The notes beneath the pieces were generated by a model. That model was not told the DNA's origin. It made no database searches and saw only the letters and a program-made list of their open reading frames with translations. The position numbers and the translations under genes are program-made. Positions 1 through 7,238 of a stretch of 23,131 nt of DNA are shown one piece after another. Numbering within the stretch: position 1 is the stretch's first letter; every line of letters starts with the position of its first letter. The DNA comes from CAYMSA01 sp964392965. GTDB lineage: Bacteria > Actinomycetota > Coriobacteriia > Anaerosomatales > Anaerosomataceae. Location: contig CAYMSA010000024.1 of NCBI GenBank assembly GCA_964392965.1, forward strand, positions 1 to 23,131. Direction: 5' to 3'.

Positions 1-560
1 ACGGCCTTGTTGATGATGTAGTTGACGAGCTTAACGATCGGCGCGTCGTCGGTGACCTCGGTGAGGTCCGAGAGCGACGTGATCTCAAGACCGTCTGCGA
101 CGAGTTCGCGATCGTCCAGCGTGGTCGCCATACGGTAGTACTCGTCGATGGCCCGGACGATGTCGTCTCGCGTGGCGATGGCGGGTGTGACGTCGTGGCC
201 GGTGATCACGCGCAGGTCGTCGAGCGCGAGGACATTGTGCGGATCGGCCATCGCCACGACCAGCTGCCCGTCCACGATCTCGAGGGGCATGAGCGTGTAG
301 CGCACGGCAAGGTCGCGGGGGACCGCCGCGACCGCCTGCGGCTCCGGGTGGATGCTCGCGAAGTCGACGTACCGGATGCCGATCTGCCGCGCCATGACCG
401 ACAGGATGGCGCCGTTGGATGCGTAGCCGAGGCCGACGAGAACGCCGCCGAGGGGATTTCCGGTCGCCCGATGCACTTCGAGCGCATCGCGAAGCTGACG
501 CTCGGTGATGATCCCCTCGCGCAACAGCAACTCCCCGAGCTTACGGCCTACCTCCGCCAC
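1..560 (-). CDS. pilB: PilB/GspE-family type IV pilus assembly ATPase, N-terminal part (cut by window edge)
   Basis: Only the first 186 codons are in the window; the ATPase core lies beyond base 1. The visible part is the N-terminal regulatory (MshEN/T2SSE_N) domain: LGELLLREGIIT near residues 8-19, then VVAMADPHNVLALDDLRVI, a pattern diagnostic of PilB/GspE/MshE proteins. It ends in APIVKLVNYIINKA, the usual entry to the N2 domain before the Walker motifs. In the family this hexameric ATPase powers pilus or pseudopilus assembly at the inner face of the membrane. The start is GTG at 560, because a stop lies 17 codons upstream in frame, no other start is available, and GAGG sits about 8 nt upstream. 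The two 24-residue MshEN motifs are imperfect (Lys7...His30 and Pro36...Gln59). It is the second PilB-like gene here (the other is at 4638-6314). Its exact subfamily (PilB, GspE, MshE) cannot be settled from this fragment. Confidence 0.88.
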   Translation of the reverse strand, partial: MAEVGRKLGELLLREGIITERQLRDALEVHRATGNPLGGVLVGLGYASNGAILSVMARQIGIRYVDFASIHPEPQAVAAVPRDLAVRYTLMPLEIVDGQLVVAMADPHNVLALDDLRVITGHDVTPAIATRDDIVRAIDEYYRMATTLDDRELVADGLEITSLSDLTEVTDDAPIVKLVNYIINKA

Positions 561-674
561 CAGATCATCCTCATTCCGACTTCCCCCGACCGGAGTGCGC
601 CCGTCTCATCGCGCACACCAGCATCTGCAGGCGATAGTACGACAGGGTTCGCATCCCGGGGAAGTCCGGTTCGC
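561..674 (-). other. Short intergenic region between the proline-rich protein and the first PilB
   Basis: This 114-nt gap holds the GAGG ribosome binding site for the GTG start at 560. It also contains a 27-codon ATG-to-TGA reading frame (654-571) that ends just before the PilB start. That frame has no good Shine-Dalgarno sequence and no recognisable motif, so I do not call it a gene. I see no terminator or repeat. Confidence 0.5.
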
Positions 675-1127
675 TCAGTGTTCATCGCGGGCGCCGAGAT
701 CATGGAGCAGCACATCGGCGATGCGCGCGAACTCCCGTGCCCGCGCGGAGTCGGCGGAGATGCCGAGAATCTCTCCCCCGTCGTCGAAGCGGATCTCGAC
801 CGGCGCGATCGGCTCAGGATACTCCGGTGGAGCCGGCTCCGGAAGCTCGACCGGGGCCACGACCCCGGGGACGGCCGGCGGCGGTTCAGGAACCTCAAGC
901 CGTGCGGCGACAGGCGGCGCGATGGCGGGCGGCGCAACGGGCGGAGCCGGGACCGGAGGCGGAGGCGGAGGCGGGGCGATCGTCCGTCCGAGAGACATCG
1001 GGGCGGCCGCACGCACTCCCGGCGAGCTGCCTGAGGAGCGCCTTCGGGCCGCAACGGTCGCGAGCGGGACCAGCACGATGAGCACCAGCAGCAGTAGAGC
1101 GACGGCAAGCGGACGCCACTCCTCCAT
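675..1127 (-). CDS. Proline-rich single-pass membrane protein of unknown function
   Basis: The protein has 150 residues and no family that I recognise. Residues about 5-28 form one strong hydrophobic helix followed by Arg-Arg-Arg, which predicts an N-out/C-in signal anchor. Residues about 45-110 are a proline/alanine/valine-rich linker that includes seven consecutive prolines. The last 40 residues (from VEIRFDDGGEILGI on) look folded and are probably the functional end. The ATG at 1127 is 5 nt downstream of the GTPase stop codon, so the two genes are probably co-translated. Given its position between a Ras-like GTPase and a pilus ATPase, I infer that it may tether the GTPase module to the membrane, as proline-rich arms do elsewhere. 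The proline run should make translation dependent on EF-P. This function is a guess from context only. Confidence 0.72.
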   Translation of the reverse strand: MEEWRPLAVALLLLVLIVLVPLATVAARRRSSGSSPGVRAAAPMSLGRTIAPPPPPPPVPAPPVAPPAIAPPVAARLEVPEPPPAVPGVVAPVELPEPAPPEYPEPIAPVEIRFDDGGEILGISADSARAREFARIADVLLHDLGARDEH

Positions 1128-1132
1128 CGCGA

Positions 1133-1672
1133 TCAGTCCATGCTCTCGAGAACGCGGTTGAGCAGCGCGAGCAGCACTGCCTTCACGCTCGCACGGTCGC
1201 GCGCATCCACGGCCAGCAGCGGGACACCATCGGCAAGGCCCAGGGCCGCACGGAGAGCGCCGAGGTCGTCGATCGCCCCGGCATCCAGTCGGTTAGCCGC
1301 CACGACATACGGGACGTCCGACATCGTCCGGAAGAATTCGACGACCGAGCGGGCGTTCTCGAAGGACTCCGCGTCGGTAGCGTCCACCATCACCACGAAG
1401 CCGAGCATCCCCTCGGAGAGCGTCTCCCACATGAACGAGAAGCGCTCCTGACCCGGCGTGCCGAACAGATAGAGCACGATATCGTCGGTGATCGTGATCC
1501 GACCGAAGTCCATGGCGACGGTCGTCTCTCCATGCTCAGCGCCGTTGCCGCCCGGAGCACCACCGCTCACGACACGCTCGGTGGAGAGCACGGTGATCTC
1601 GCTCACCGACTTGATGAACGTGGTCTTCCCCGCGTTGTACGGGCCGGTCACTACTATCTTCACAGACTGCAT
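1133..1672 (-). CDS. Small Ras-like GTPase (MglA/CvnD-like, COG2229 type)
   Basis: The 179-residue protein has the expected size and motif order for a bacterial small GTPase. The P-loop is GPYNAGKTT (10-18), with a switch I threonine in GETTVAMDFG (about 48-57). The G3/switch II is FGTPGQERF (70-78), G4 is ANRLD (126-130, NRxD instead of NKxD), and the G5-like VDARDRASV matches the cDaRd form of the COG2229 family. Such GTPases work with roadblock proteins: MglA with MglB sets cell polarity and type IV pilus position in Myxococcus, and CvnD belongs to actinobacterial conservons. The start ATG follows a GGAG located just after the DUF4388 stop, leaving a 12-nt gap. The neighbouring DUF4388, roadblock and PilB genes support a role in controlling pilus machinery. 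There is no membrane segment, so it is presumably cytoplasmic. The family is clear; the pathway is inferred. Confidence 0.9.
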   Translation of the reverse strand: MQSVKIVVTGPYNAGKTTFIKSVSEITVLSTERVVSGGAPGGNGAEHGETTVAMDFGRITITDDIVLYLFGTPGQERFSFMWETLSEGMLGFVVMVDATDAESFENARSVVEFFRTMSDVPYVVAANRLDAGAIDDLGALRAALGLADGVPLLAVDARDRASVKAVLLALLNRVLESMD

Positions 1673-1684
1673 TCGCCGACGCTC

Positions 1685-3706
1685 CTAGAGACGCTCGATG
1701 CCCTCGATGATTCGAATCAACAGAGTCCTGTCCACCGCGTGATCTCGACGGAGCGCCGGACGCGCCTCTCGTTGCGGTCGAGCCGCAGGCGCCCCCTGTG
1801 GCCGAGCACGACTCGGCCCCGCCCCCGTGAGCGCCGCGAGTTCATCGCCAAGTCCTCCGGAGAAGCTCACCGAACCGTCGAGGTCGGCAAGGAACGCATC
1901 CGTCGAGACGTACGGCGCTTCTTCGGCACCGGATGAGACGCCCGGCTCCCGCCCGGTGTCGGCTTGGTCTTCGGATGAGGAGGCATCGCCAACGAACGGT
2001 GCCGTACTGATGATCGACATGCGGCCGTCGGCCGCAGCCACTGCAGGCGCCTCCGGACGCCCAAGAACCTGCACCAGGGGATCGGGGGTGCGCGTCACCG
2101 GCGCCTCTTCGAACGAGTAGATGATGTCGACCGGCCCGGCGACGGACTCTTCGACGAGTGGCGACGCGTCCTCGGCGACGATCTCGTCCTCACACACAGG
2201 AGCCGATTCGTCCACCCGGAGGAGCAGTTCCTCGGGGTACTCGCCGAGGCCGAGCGCCATCAGGTCTCTGGTCAGGTCGCCCGTGGGCGCGGGAGTCTCC
2301 CACGTCCACACGCGAGTCGCGTCTGCCGAAACCATCTCGACATCACCGGCCGGCGCCTCGAACTCATGCACCACTGAAACGTCGGGCGGCTCGAAGCCAT
2401 AGAGTGTCACCACCGGCGCCGCAGTCGCGTCGGGTGACTCGACGAGCACGGGATCGATGCCTTCCGCGGCTTCCGGGGAGGGTGTGTCGTCAGCACCGGG
2501 GAGATCCTCGGCTGATTCGGGCGTGACAGCACACCGCTCCTCGTCCATGCCGATGGACTCGGCCATGATAGACACTTCGGGCACGTCTGCGGCGAGGGCC
2601 TCAGGTTCCGCAGCGAGAAGCGGTTCCTCGTGGGCGTCGATCTCCTCGGTCCACTCCTCGGTCCACTCCTCGGGCGCAAGCGGCTCCTCGAGTGTAGGTG
2701 CCTCCCCGAGGCCGAGTGACTGCTCCGGTGCGGGGGGTTCCCCGGCGCTGAGCGACTCCCCGGGTGTCGGCAGCTCGTCAGGGGTGACTGGCCCGTCCTG
2801 CGCGTGCTCCATATCGGCCTCGCCCTGTGAGTCGAGACCGATGGCGGACTCCGTCCCGCCCGGCTCCCCGCCCGGTTCGTCGACGAACTCGTCCGGGACT
2901 CCGGCGACCGACTCCGCAATGACCCCGCAGGCCGCGACCCGCCCGGCATCGCGGCGCTCGCGCTCGGCACGCCGCTCGGCGACCTCCGCGTCATCGACGA
3001 CCTCGAGCAGCCCCGCGCTGAAGAGCCCGTAGACCATCCGTGCCACATCGAAGTCGCCTGCGTGCGTCTCCAGGGCGAGATCATGTACCGAGCGAGTGCC
3101 GTCGACGAGCAGGAGGAGCGACCACTCGGCAGGCTTCAGCGAGATCTCGAACGTCCCCTCGCCGGGTGCCGTGGCCATCTTGAAGACCATGTCCATCGAG
3201 GGGACTTTCTTCCTGACCCGCTGCCACTCCTCGAGCCGGCGGCTGCCCTCCATGACGATGTTTTCGACCGAGACCGCCAGGCCGATGTCCTCGTGCAGCA
3301 CCTCTGGCAGCACTTCGAAGTCGAAGCGCCCCTCGTCCCACCGCATCAGGTCGAAGATCGTGTCCTGGATCTGGTCGAGGACGAACGCCTCCAGCACCTG
3401 TCGCGTGATGTACCCCTCGGCGACGAGGATCTCGCCGAGCCGCCTGCCGTGTGGGGCTTCCGCGGTCTGGATTTCGAGCGCGCGCTCGAGGGCGGCCGGA
3501 GTGATCCGCTGCGCGTTCACGAGGCGTTCGCCGAAGCGGTCGGTGCGCCAGTCGGACTGCGCGAAGAACACCTCGCCCTCACGGAACCAGATGCTCCCCT
3601 CTCCCTCGGCGCCCGCAATGCGAAGCACCCCCGTCTTCCGGCTCAGTTGAACGAGCTGGAAGACGTCAGGGAGACTGAAGTCCTTCAGGTTTCCTCGAAG
3701 CGCCAT
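1685..3706 (-). CDS. DUF4388 (PATAN-like) scaffold protein with MshEN-like tandem motifs and long acidic linker
   Basis: The protein has 673 residues. Residues 1-50 match the DUF4388 opening (GNLKDFSLPDVFQLVQLSRK, then WFREGEVFFAQ). Residues 57-80 and 89-112 are two 24-residue units, each beginning Arg-x-Gly and ending Gln, spaced as in the c-di-GMP-binding MshEN fold. A winged-helix-like segment follows to about residue 240, including SLLLLVDGTRSVHDLA. From about 245 to 640 the chain is disordered-looking and very rich in Glu, Asp, Pro and Ala, with EEWTEEWTEE encoded by a 12-nt repeat. The last 35 residues are basic (PQREARPALRRDHAVDRT) and end in an amphipathic helix. DUF4388 proteins are typically found beside small GTPases and roadblock proteins, as here. 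I infer a cytoplasmic adaptor or signal integrator. The start ATG at 3706 is preceded by a G-rich stretch, GGGGG. Confidence 0.85.
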   Translation of the reverse strand: MALRGNLKDFSLPDVFQLVQLSRKTGVLRIAGAEGEGSIWFREGEVFFAQSDWRTDRFGERLVNAQRITPAALERALEIQTAEAPHGRRLGEILVAEGYITRQVLEAFVLDQIQDTIFDLMRWDEGRFDFEVLPEVLHEDIGLAVSVENIVMEGSRRLEEWQRVRKKVPSMDMVFKMATAPGEGTFEISLKPAEWSLLLLVDGTRSVHDLALETHAGDFDVARMVYGLFSAGLLEVVDDAEVAERRAERERRDAGRVAACGVIAESVAGVPDEFVDEPGGEPGGTESAIGLDSQGEADMEHAQDGPVTPDELPTPGESLSAGEPPAPEQSLGLGEAPTLEEPLAPEEWTEEWTEEIDAHEEPLLAAEPEALAADVPEVSIMAESIGMDEERCAVTPESAEDLPGADDTPSPEAAEGIDPVLVESPDATAAPVVTLYGFEPPDVSVVHEFEAPAGDVEMVSADATRVWTWETPAPTGDLTRDLMALGLGEYPEELLLRVDESAPVCEDEIVAEDASPLVEESVAGPVDIIYSFEEAPVTRTPDPLVQVLGRPEAPAVAAADGRMSIISTAPFVGDASSSEDQADTGREPGVSSGAEEAPYVSTDAFLADLDGSVSFSGGLGDELAALTGAGPSRARPQGAPAARPQREARPALRRDHAVDRTLLIRIIEGIERL
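2642..2673 (-). repeat. 12-nt tandem repeat inside the DUF4388 linker
   Basis: The unit CTCCTCGGTCCA (plus strand) occurs twice in full and a third time in part (8 nt). It encodes the repeated Glu-Glu-Trp-Thr in the acidic linker. The frame is preserved because the unit is a multiple of three. It could contract or expand without breaking the gene. Confidence 0.85.
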
Positions 3707-3759
3707 CGACCCCCGACATCGCCTTCCGCTAGCATCGGACCGCCGGACAGTGGATCATC

Positions 3760-4488
3760 TCAGCCGAGTACGCGTCCGACCGCAGCGGCAGCGTCTCGCA
3801 TGTTGTAGAGCACCAGCCCCAGCTTGGCGGTCTTACCCGCAAGGCCCGTCAGAACGGCATGCGTACCCGCCGCCATCACGAGCACGTATCCCTCGTCGCC
3901 TTCGACGAACACCTCGGAGAGCCCGCCCCGGCCGAGTTCGGCGGCGACCCGCTCGCCCAGTCCGAGAATGGCGGCCGACATGGCCGCGACCCGGTCCGCC
4001 TGCATGCCCGCGGGGAGCGCCGACGCCATCATGAAGCCGTCCATACTGACAAGCGCAGCAGCCTGGATGTCGGCATCGTTGCGCATCAGGTCCTTGAGCG
4101 CCCCGATGAGCTGCTCCTCGCGTGCCCCCCTGCGATGCGGCTTCTGCGAAGGCTGTCCGGCCGCTGCTCCGCCGACCTCACCCGAAGCCGCCTCCGGGAC
4201 GGACTCCACCCGATCGGCGATCACCGGCGCCGGTGACGACGTTTCCGCCACCGGAGCCGATCTGGTGGCCTCAGCAGGTCCGAGTCCTTCCGGCACACTC
4301 ACCGGTACGGCCGCGGGGACCTGCCGCTCACCGATCGGCGGTACGACCTGAACAGCAGCCTGGGCCCGAGCGACACCGGATGAGGCCGACGGGTCCGGCG
4401 CGACGAACGGAATCTCGAAGATACCGCGCTCACGCCTGCCGTGGTCCGCGTCGTCGATGAAGAAACCAGCGGGGCCCTGCGTCACCAT
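3760..4488 (-). CDS. Roadblock/LC7-domain protein (MglB-like GTPase regulator)
   Basis: The protein has 242 residues from ATG 4488. A GTG at 4509 is also in frame, but a perfect GGAGGAG (4503-4497) lies 8 nt before the ATG and inside the longer frame, so the ATG is the real start. Residues 1 to about 120 are a low-complexity Ala/Pro/Val-rich tail. Residues about 125-242 form a roadblock domain: REEQLIGALKDLMRNDADIQ, then AALVSMDGFMMASALP, and later LSEVFVEGDEGYVLVMAAG. Roadblock proteins such as MglB are homodimers that act as GAPs or scaffolds for Ras-like GTPases. The GTPase two genes downstream is the obvious partner. The long N-terminal tail is unusual, as MglB-type proteins are mostly the bare domain, and it may bind other partners. 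It is separated by 53 nt from the DUF4388 gene. Confidence 0.88.
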   Translation of the reverse strand: MVTQGPAGFFIDDADHGRRERGIFEIPFVAPDPSASSGVARAQAAVQVVPPIGERQVPAAVPVSVPEGLGPAEATRSAPVAETSSPAPVIADRVESVPEAASGEVGGAAAGQPSQKPHRRGAREEQLIGALKDLMRNDADIQAAALVSMDGFMMASALPAGMQADRVAAMSAAILGLGERVAAELGRGGLSEVFVEGDEGYVLVMAAGTHAVLTGLAGKTAKLGLVLYNMRDAAAAVGRVLG

Positions 4489-4637
4489 AGCGCCATCTCC
4501 TCCATACACACCGGCCGAATGACCATACTTGCTCGCGCGAGTAAGGCTCGTTCAGAGGGTCTTCCGTTCAGTCTCTCACGAGGCCCTACCCGATACAACA
4601 TCGGCCGAAAGCGTCCTCACCATGAGCTTCATCGCAC
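4489..4637 (-). promoter_or_regulatory. Intergenic control region before the roadblock-DUF4388-GTPase genes
   Basis: This 149-nt gap interrupts an otherwise tightly packed gene series, so the roadblock gene may have its own promoter here. It contains the strong GGAGGAG ribosome binding site at 4497-4503 and an 18-nt near-perfect inverted repeat at 4528-4545. On the minus strand there is also a GCTTTC...GGGTAG pair (4612-4607 and 4591-4586, 15-nt spacer), which weakly resembles SigB/SigF-type promoters (GTTT...GGGTA). No typical -35/-10 pair stands out. Confidence 0.4.
4528..4545. repeat. 18-nt inverted repeat, possible operator or hairpin
   Basis: CTTGCTCGCGCGAGTAAG pairs with itself at all positions except one symmetric G/T mismatch. 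It lies 40 nt upstream of the roadblock start and outside any coding sequence. It has no T-run on either side, so it is a poor terminator. A dimeric-repressor site or an mRNA hairpin is possible. Confidence 0.55.
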
Positions 4638-6314
4638 TCAGGCGACGACGCGCATGATCTCCTCGATGGAGGTCAGGCCCATGCGCACCTTCTCGAATCC
4701 GTCGTCGCGGAGCGTCTTCATGCCCTGCGCCACGGCGATCCGGCCGATCACGTCGCCCGAAGCATGCTCCACGCATGCGCGTTCGATCTCCTCGGTCATC
4801 GACATGACCTCGTGAATCCCCATGCGGCCGCGATACCCGATGTCGTTGCAGCGCCTGCATCCGACCGCGCGATAGAGCGTCGGAAGGTCGCCAGGTTCGT
4901 ACGGGAAACCGATGCGGTCGAGGACCGCCGTGTCGGGTACGTAGGGCTCCTTGCAGTCCGGGCAGAGCCTGCGCGCGAGCCGCTGCGCCAGTACGCAGTT
5001 CACCGCCGACGCGGTGAGGAACGGCTCGACGCCCATCTCGGTCAGGCGGGTGAGCGCGGACGGAGCGTCGTTGGTGTGAAGGGTCGACAGGACGAGGTGG
5101 CCGGTGAGCGCAGCCTCCACCGCGATCGTGGCCGTCTCGCGGTCTCGGATCTCGCCCACCATCACCACGTCCGGGTCCTGCCTGAGGATGGAGCGCAGCG
5201 CCGAAGCGAACGTGAGCCCCGCCTTCTCGTGGACCTGCACCTGCGAGAGTCCCTCGAGGCGGTACTCCACCGGGTCCTCGACCGTGATGAGGTTCACCTG
5301 AGGGGCCGTGGTCTTGTTGATGGCAGCGTACAGGGTGGTGGACTTGCCCGAGCCCGTGGGTCCCGTCACGAGCAGTGCCCCGTACGGACGCGAGATCGCC
5401 TCCATCACACGCTCAAGCGGCTGTTCGAGGAAGCCGAGCTGCTCGAGCGACATCATGATGGCGTCCTTGCGGAGCAGTCGCATGACGGACATCTCACCGT
5501 TCACCGTCGGCAGTACGGCCACCCGGAAGTCGACCGAGGCCCCGTCGAGGGTCACGCCGAAGCGTCCGTCCTGCGGCACGCGCCGCTCGGCGATATCCAT
5601 CCCGCTCTGGATCTTGAGGCGGCTCAGCAGCTGCCGGTGCAGCTTGATCGGACCCCGCATGACCTCCTGGCAGACGCCGTCGATGCGATACCGGACCCGT
5701 AGGTCGTGTTCCCCTGGCTCGAGGTAGATGTCACCGGCGCCCTGCCGGATCGCATCCGTGACGATGTGGTTGAGGAGCTGCACGACCGGGGCCTCGCCCT
5801 CGGCCTCTTCCTCGCCATGGGCCTCGCCCGGTCCACCCACCGCATTCTGGACGCCGTCCACCATCTCGCCGACGTTCGCCTGCATGCTGGCCACACGTTC
5901 GATGGCCTGCCGAAGGTCGCCTTCGGCGGCCACCTCGACGCGGACCTCGAGACCCGTCACGATGCGCACGTCGTCGACTGCGAGTACGTTCGCCGGATCC
6001 GCCATGGCGACGACGAGCTCGCCCTCCTCGAAGCGAATCGGTAGCGCCGTATGCCGCAGCGCGAGCTCGACCGGAAGCGCTGCGACCGCCGTGGGGTCGA
6101 ATTCGACGGCAGCGACATCGATGAATGGGAGCCGCATGCTCTCGGCCACGGCTCGCGCAACCGTCGCCTCATCCACGACACCCTCGGCGGCAAGCGTCGC
6201 GCAGAGCGACCGCCCCGAGGCGTCAGCGAGGGCGTACTCGAGCTGCTCGGGCGTGATGATGCCGGCGTCGAGGAGGATCCTCCCCACGCGGGTCGCCGAC
6301 GACGGCTTCACCAT
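4638..6314 (-). CDS. pilB: PilB/GspE-family type IV pilus assembly ATPase (complete)
   Basis: The protein has 558 residues, the normal PilB length. The N-terminal MshEN-like domain (about 8-150) is followed by an acidic linker and the N2 domain (APVVQLLNHIVTDA). The motor motifs are Walker A GPTGSGKSTT (318-327), Asp box TVEDPVEYRLEG (about 344-355), Walker B DPDVVMVGEIRD (about 380-391) and His box TGHLVLSTLHTND (about 404-416). The zinc-binding cysteines CPDC and CRRC lie near 451 and 486. ATP hydrolysis by the hexamer drives pilin extraction and pilus extension at the cytoplasmic membrane. Both 24-residue MshEN motifs have lost their terminal Gln, and the second also lacks Arg and Gly. The start is ATG 6314, sharing its A with the aroE stop (TGATG); an in-frame GTG at 6317 is the alternative. 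It could be a type II secretion GspE, but the context favours pili. Confidence 0.93.
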   Translation of the reverse strand: MVKPSSATRVGRILLDAGIITPEQLEYALADASGRSLCATLAAEGVVDEATVARAVAESMRLPFIDVAAVEFDPTAVAALPVELALRHTALPIRFEEGELVVAMADPANVLAVDDVRIVTGLEVRVEVAAEGDLRQAIERVASMQANVGEMVDGVQNAVGGPGEAHGEEEAEGEAPVVQLLNHIVTDAIRQGAGDIYLEPGEHDLRVRYRIDGVCQEVMRGPIKLHRQLLSRLKIQSGMDIAERRVPQDGRFGVTLDGASVDFRVAVLPTVNGEMSVMRLLRKDAIMMSLEQLGFLEQPLERVMEAISRPYGALLVTGPTGSGKSTTLYAAINKTTAPQVNLITVEDPVEYRLEGLSQVQVHEKAGLTFASALRSILRQDPDVVMVGEIRDRETATIAVEAALTGHLVLSTLHTNDAPSALTRLTEMGVEPFLTASAVNCVLAQRLARRLCPDCKEPYVPDTAVLDRIGFPYEPGDLPTLYRAVGCRRCNDIGYRGRMGIHEVMSMTEEIERACVEHASGDVIGRIAVAQGMKTLRDDGFEKVRMGLTSIEEIMRVVA

Positions 6315-7219
6315 CACCGCTCACCGTCCCGCATGGAGCTCGCCAGTGCCGCGGCCGCGGCCGCCCGCATGACCTCGCGGGGCGCATGCACCTGCCCACG
6401 GTCCTCGCCTGCCCAGATGTCGATCGCGAGCGCGCCCTGAGCGACCAGCATGCCGAGTCCGTCCGCCGTCCGGGCTCCCGCCGCGCGGGCGTCGTGCACG
6501 AGCGCGGTCTCGCCCACCCGATACACCATGTCGTAGACGACGTGGCCGTCACGCAGCCAGGTCGCAGGCACGGGGCTGGGGTCCTCGGCGCCCATGCCCG
6601 AGGGCGTCGCATTGATGACGAGGTCCGCTTCTCGCACCGCTTCCGCGCTGTCACGGTTCGCGCTGTCGAGCGGATGGACCTCGGCGGTCAGGCCACGCAG
6701 ATGGTCGCCAACGCGATCGAGAAGCGCCTCGGCACGGGAGACGTCGCGGTTGACGACGGCCAGCGACGCGGCCTTGCCGAGAAGGCACGCCACCACAGCC
6801 GCTCCGGCAGCGCCGCCCGCGCCGATGAGCGCGACCGCGCGGCCCTCCATATCGAAGCCGAGAACGTTGACGAGCGCTTCGAGCAATCCGCGGGCGTCCG
6901 TGTTGTAACCGATCAGACGGCCATCGACGCAGTGCACCGTGTTGACCGCTCCGGCGATGCCAGCAAGCGCGGCCACCTCGTCGCAGAGCTCCATCACGGC
7001 CTGCTTGTGAGGCATCGTGACGTTGAAGCCCACGAAGCCGAGCGTGCGGGCCGCCCCGCTGAACGCGCGAAGCGCTGCGTCATCGGGCACGGCGAAGGGC
7101 AGGCACGCCCAGTTGAGGCCCATCGCCTCGTAGGCAGCGTTATGCATGACGGGAGAGAGGGAGTGGGTGATGGGCCATCCTATCACCGCAGTCGCGCGGG
7201 TGTATCCGTTGATCTGCAC
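6314..7219 (-). CDS. aroE: Shikimate dehydrogenase (NADP+)
   Basis: The 301-residue protein catalyses the NADPH-dependent reduction of 3-dehydroshikimate to shikimate in chorismate and aromatic amino acid synthesis. Substrate-site motifs are present: HSLSPVMHN (19-27), FNVTMPHK with the catalytic Lys72, and GYNTDARG with Asp108. The Rossmann part has the glycine loop GAGGAAGAA near 133-141, then NATPSGM, and the C-terminal DGLGMLVAQGA typical of AroE. The start is GTG at 7219 after a G-rich Shine-Dalgarno stretch (GGGACGGGGG). Its stop overlaps the pilB start by one base. Placing aroE immediately before pilus ATPases is a recurring arrangement in related actinobacteria as I recall it. The gene looks complete and intact. 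Confidence 0.96.
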   Translation of the reverse strand: MQINGYTRATAVIGWPITHSLSPVMHNAAYEAMGLNWACLPFAVPDDAALRAFSGAARTLGFVGFNVTMPHKQAVMELCDEVAALAGIAGAVNTVHCVDGRLIGYNTDARGLLEALVNVLGFDMEGRAVALIGAGGAAGAAVVACLLGKAASLAVVNRDVSRAEALLDRVGDHLRGLTAEVHPLDSANRDSAEAVREADLVINATPSGMGAEDPSPVPATWLRDGHVVYDMVYRVGETALVHDARAAGARTADGLGMLVAQGALAIDIWAGEDRGQVHAPREVMRAAAAAALASSMRDGER

Positions 7220-7238
7220 GTGCGCCCCCGTCCCGTGA

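Noticed and set aside
571..654. 27-codon minus-strand frame ending just before the first PilB start
   Set aside because: No Shine-Dalgarno sequence at proper spacing and no motif; more likely spacer sequence.
951..977. GGAGGC-type repeat on the plus strand
   Set aside because: It is the codon repetition of the poly-proline run in the membrane protein, not a mobile or CRISPR repeat.
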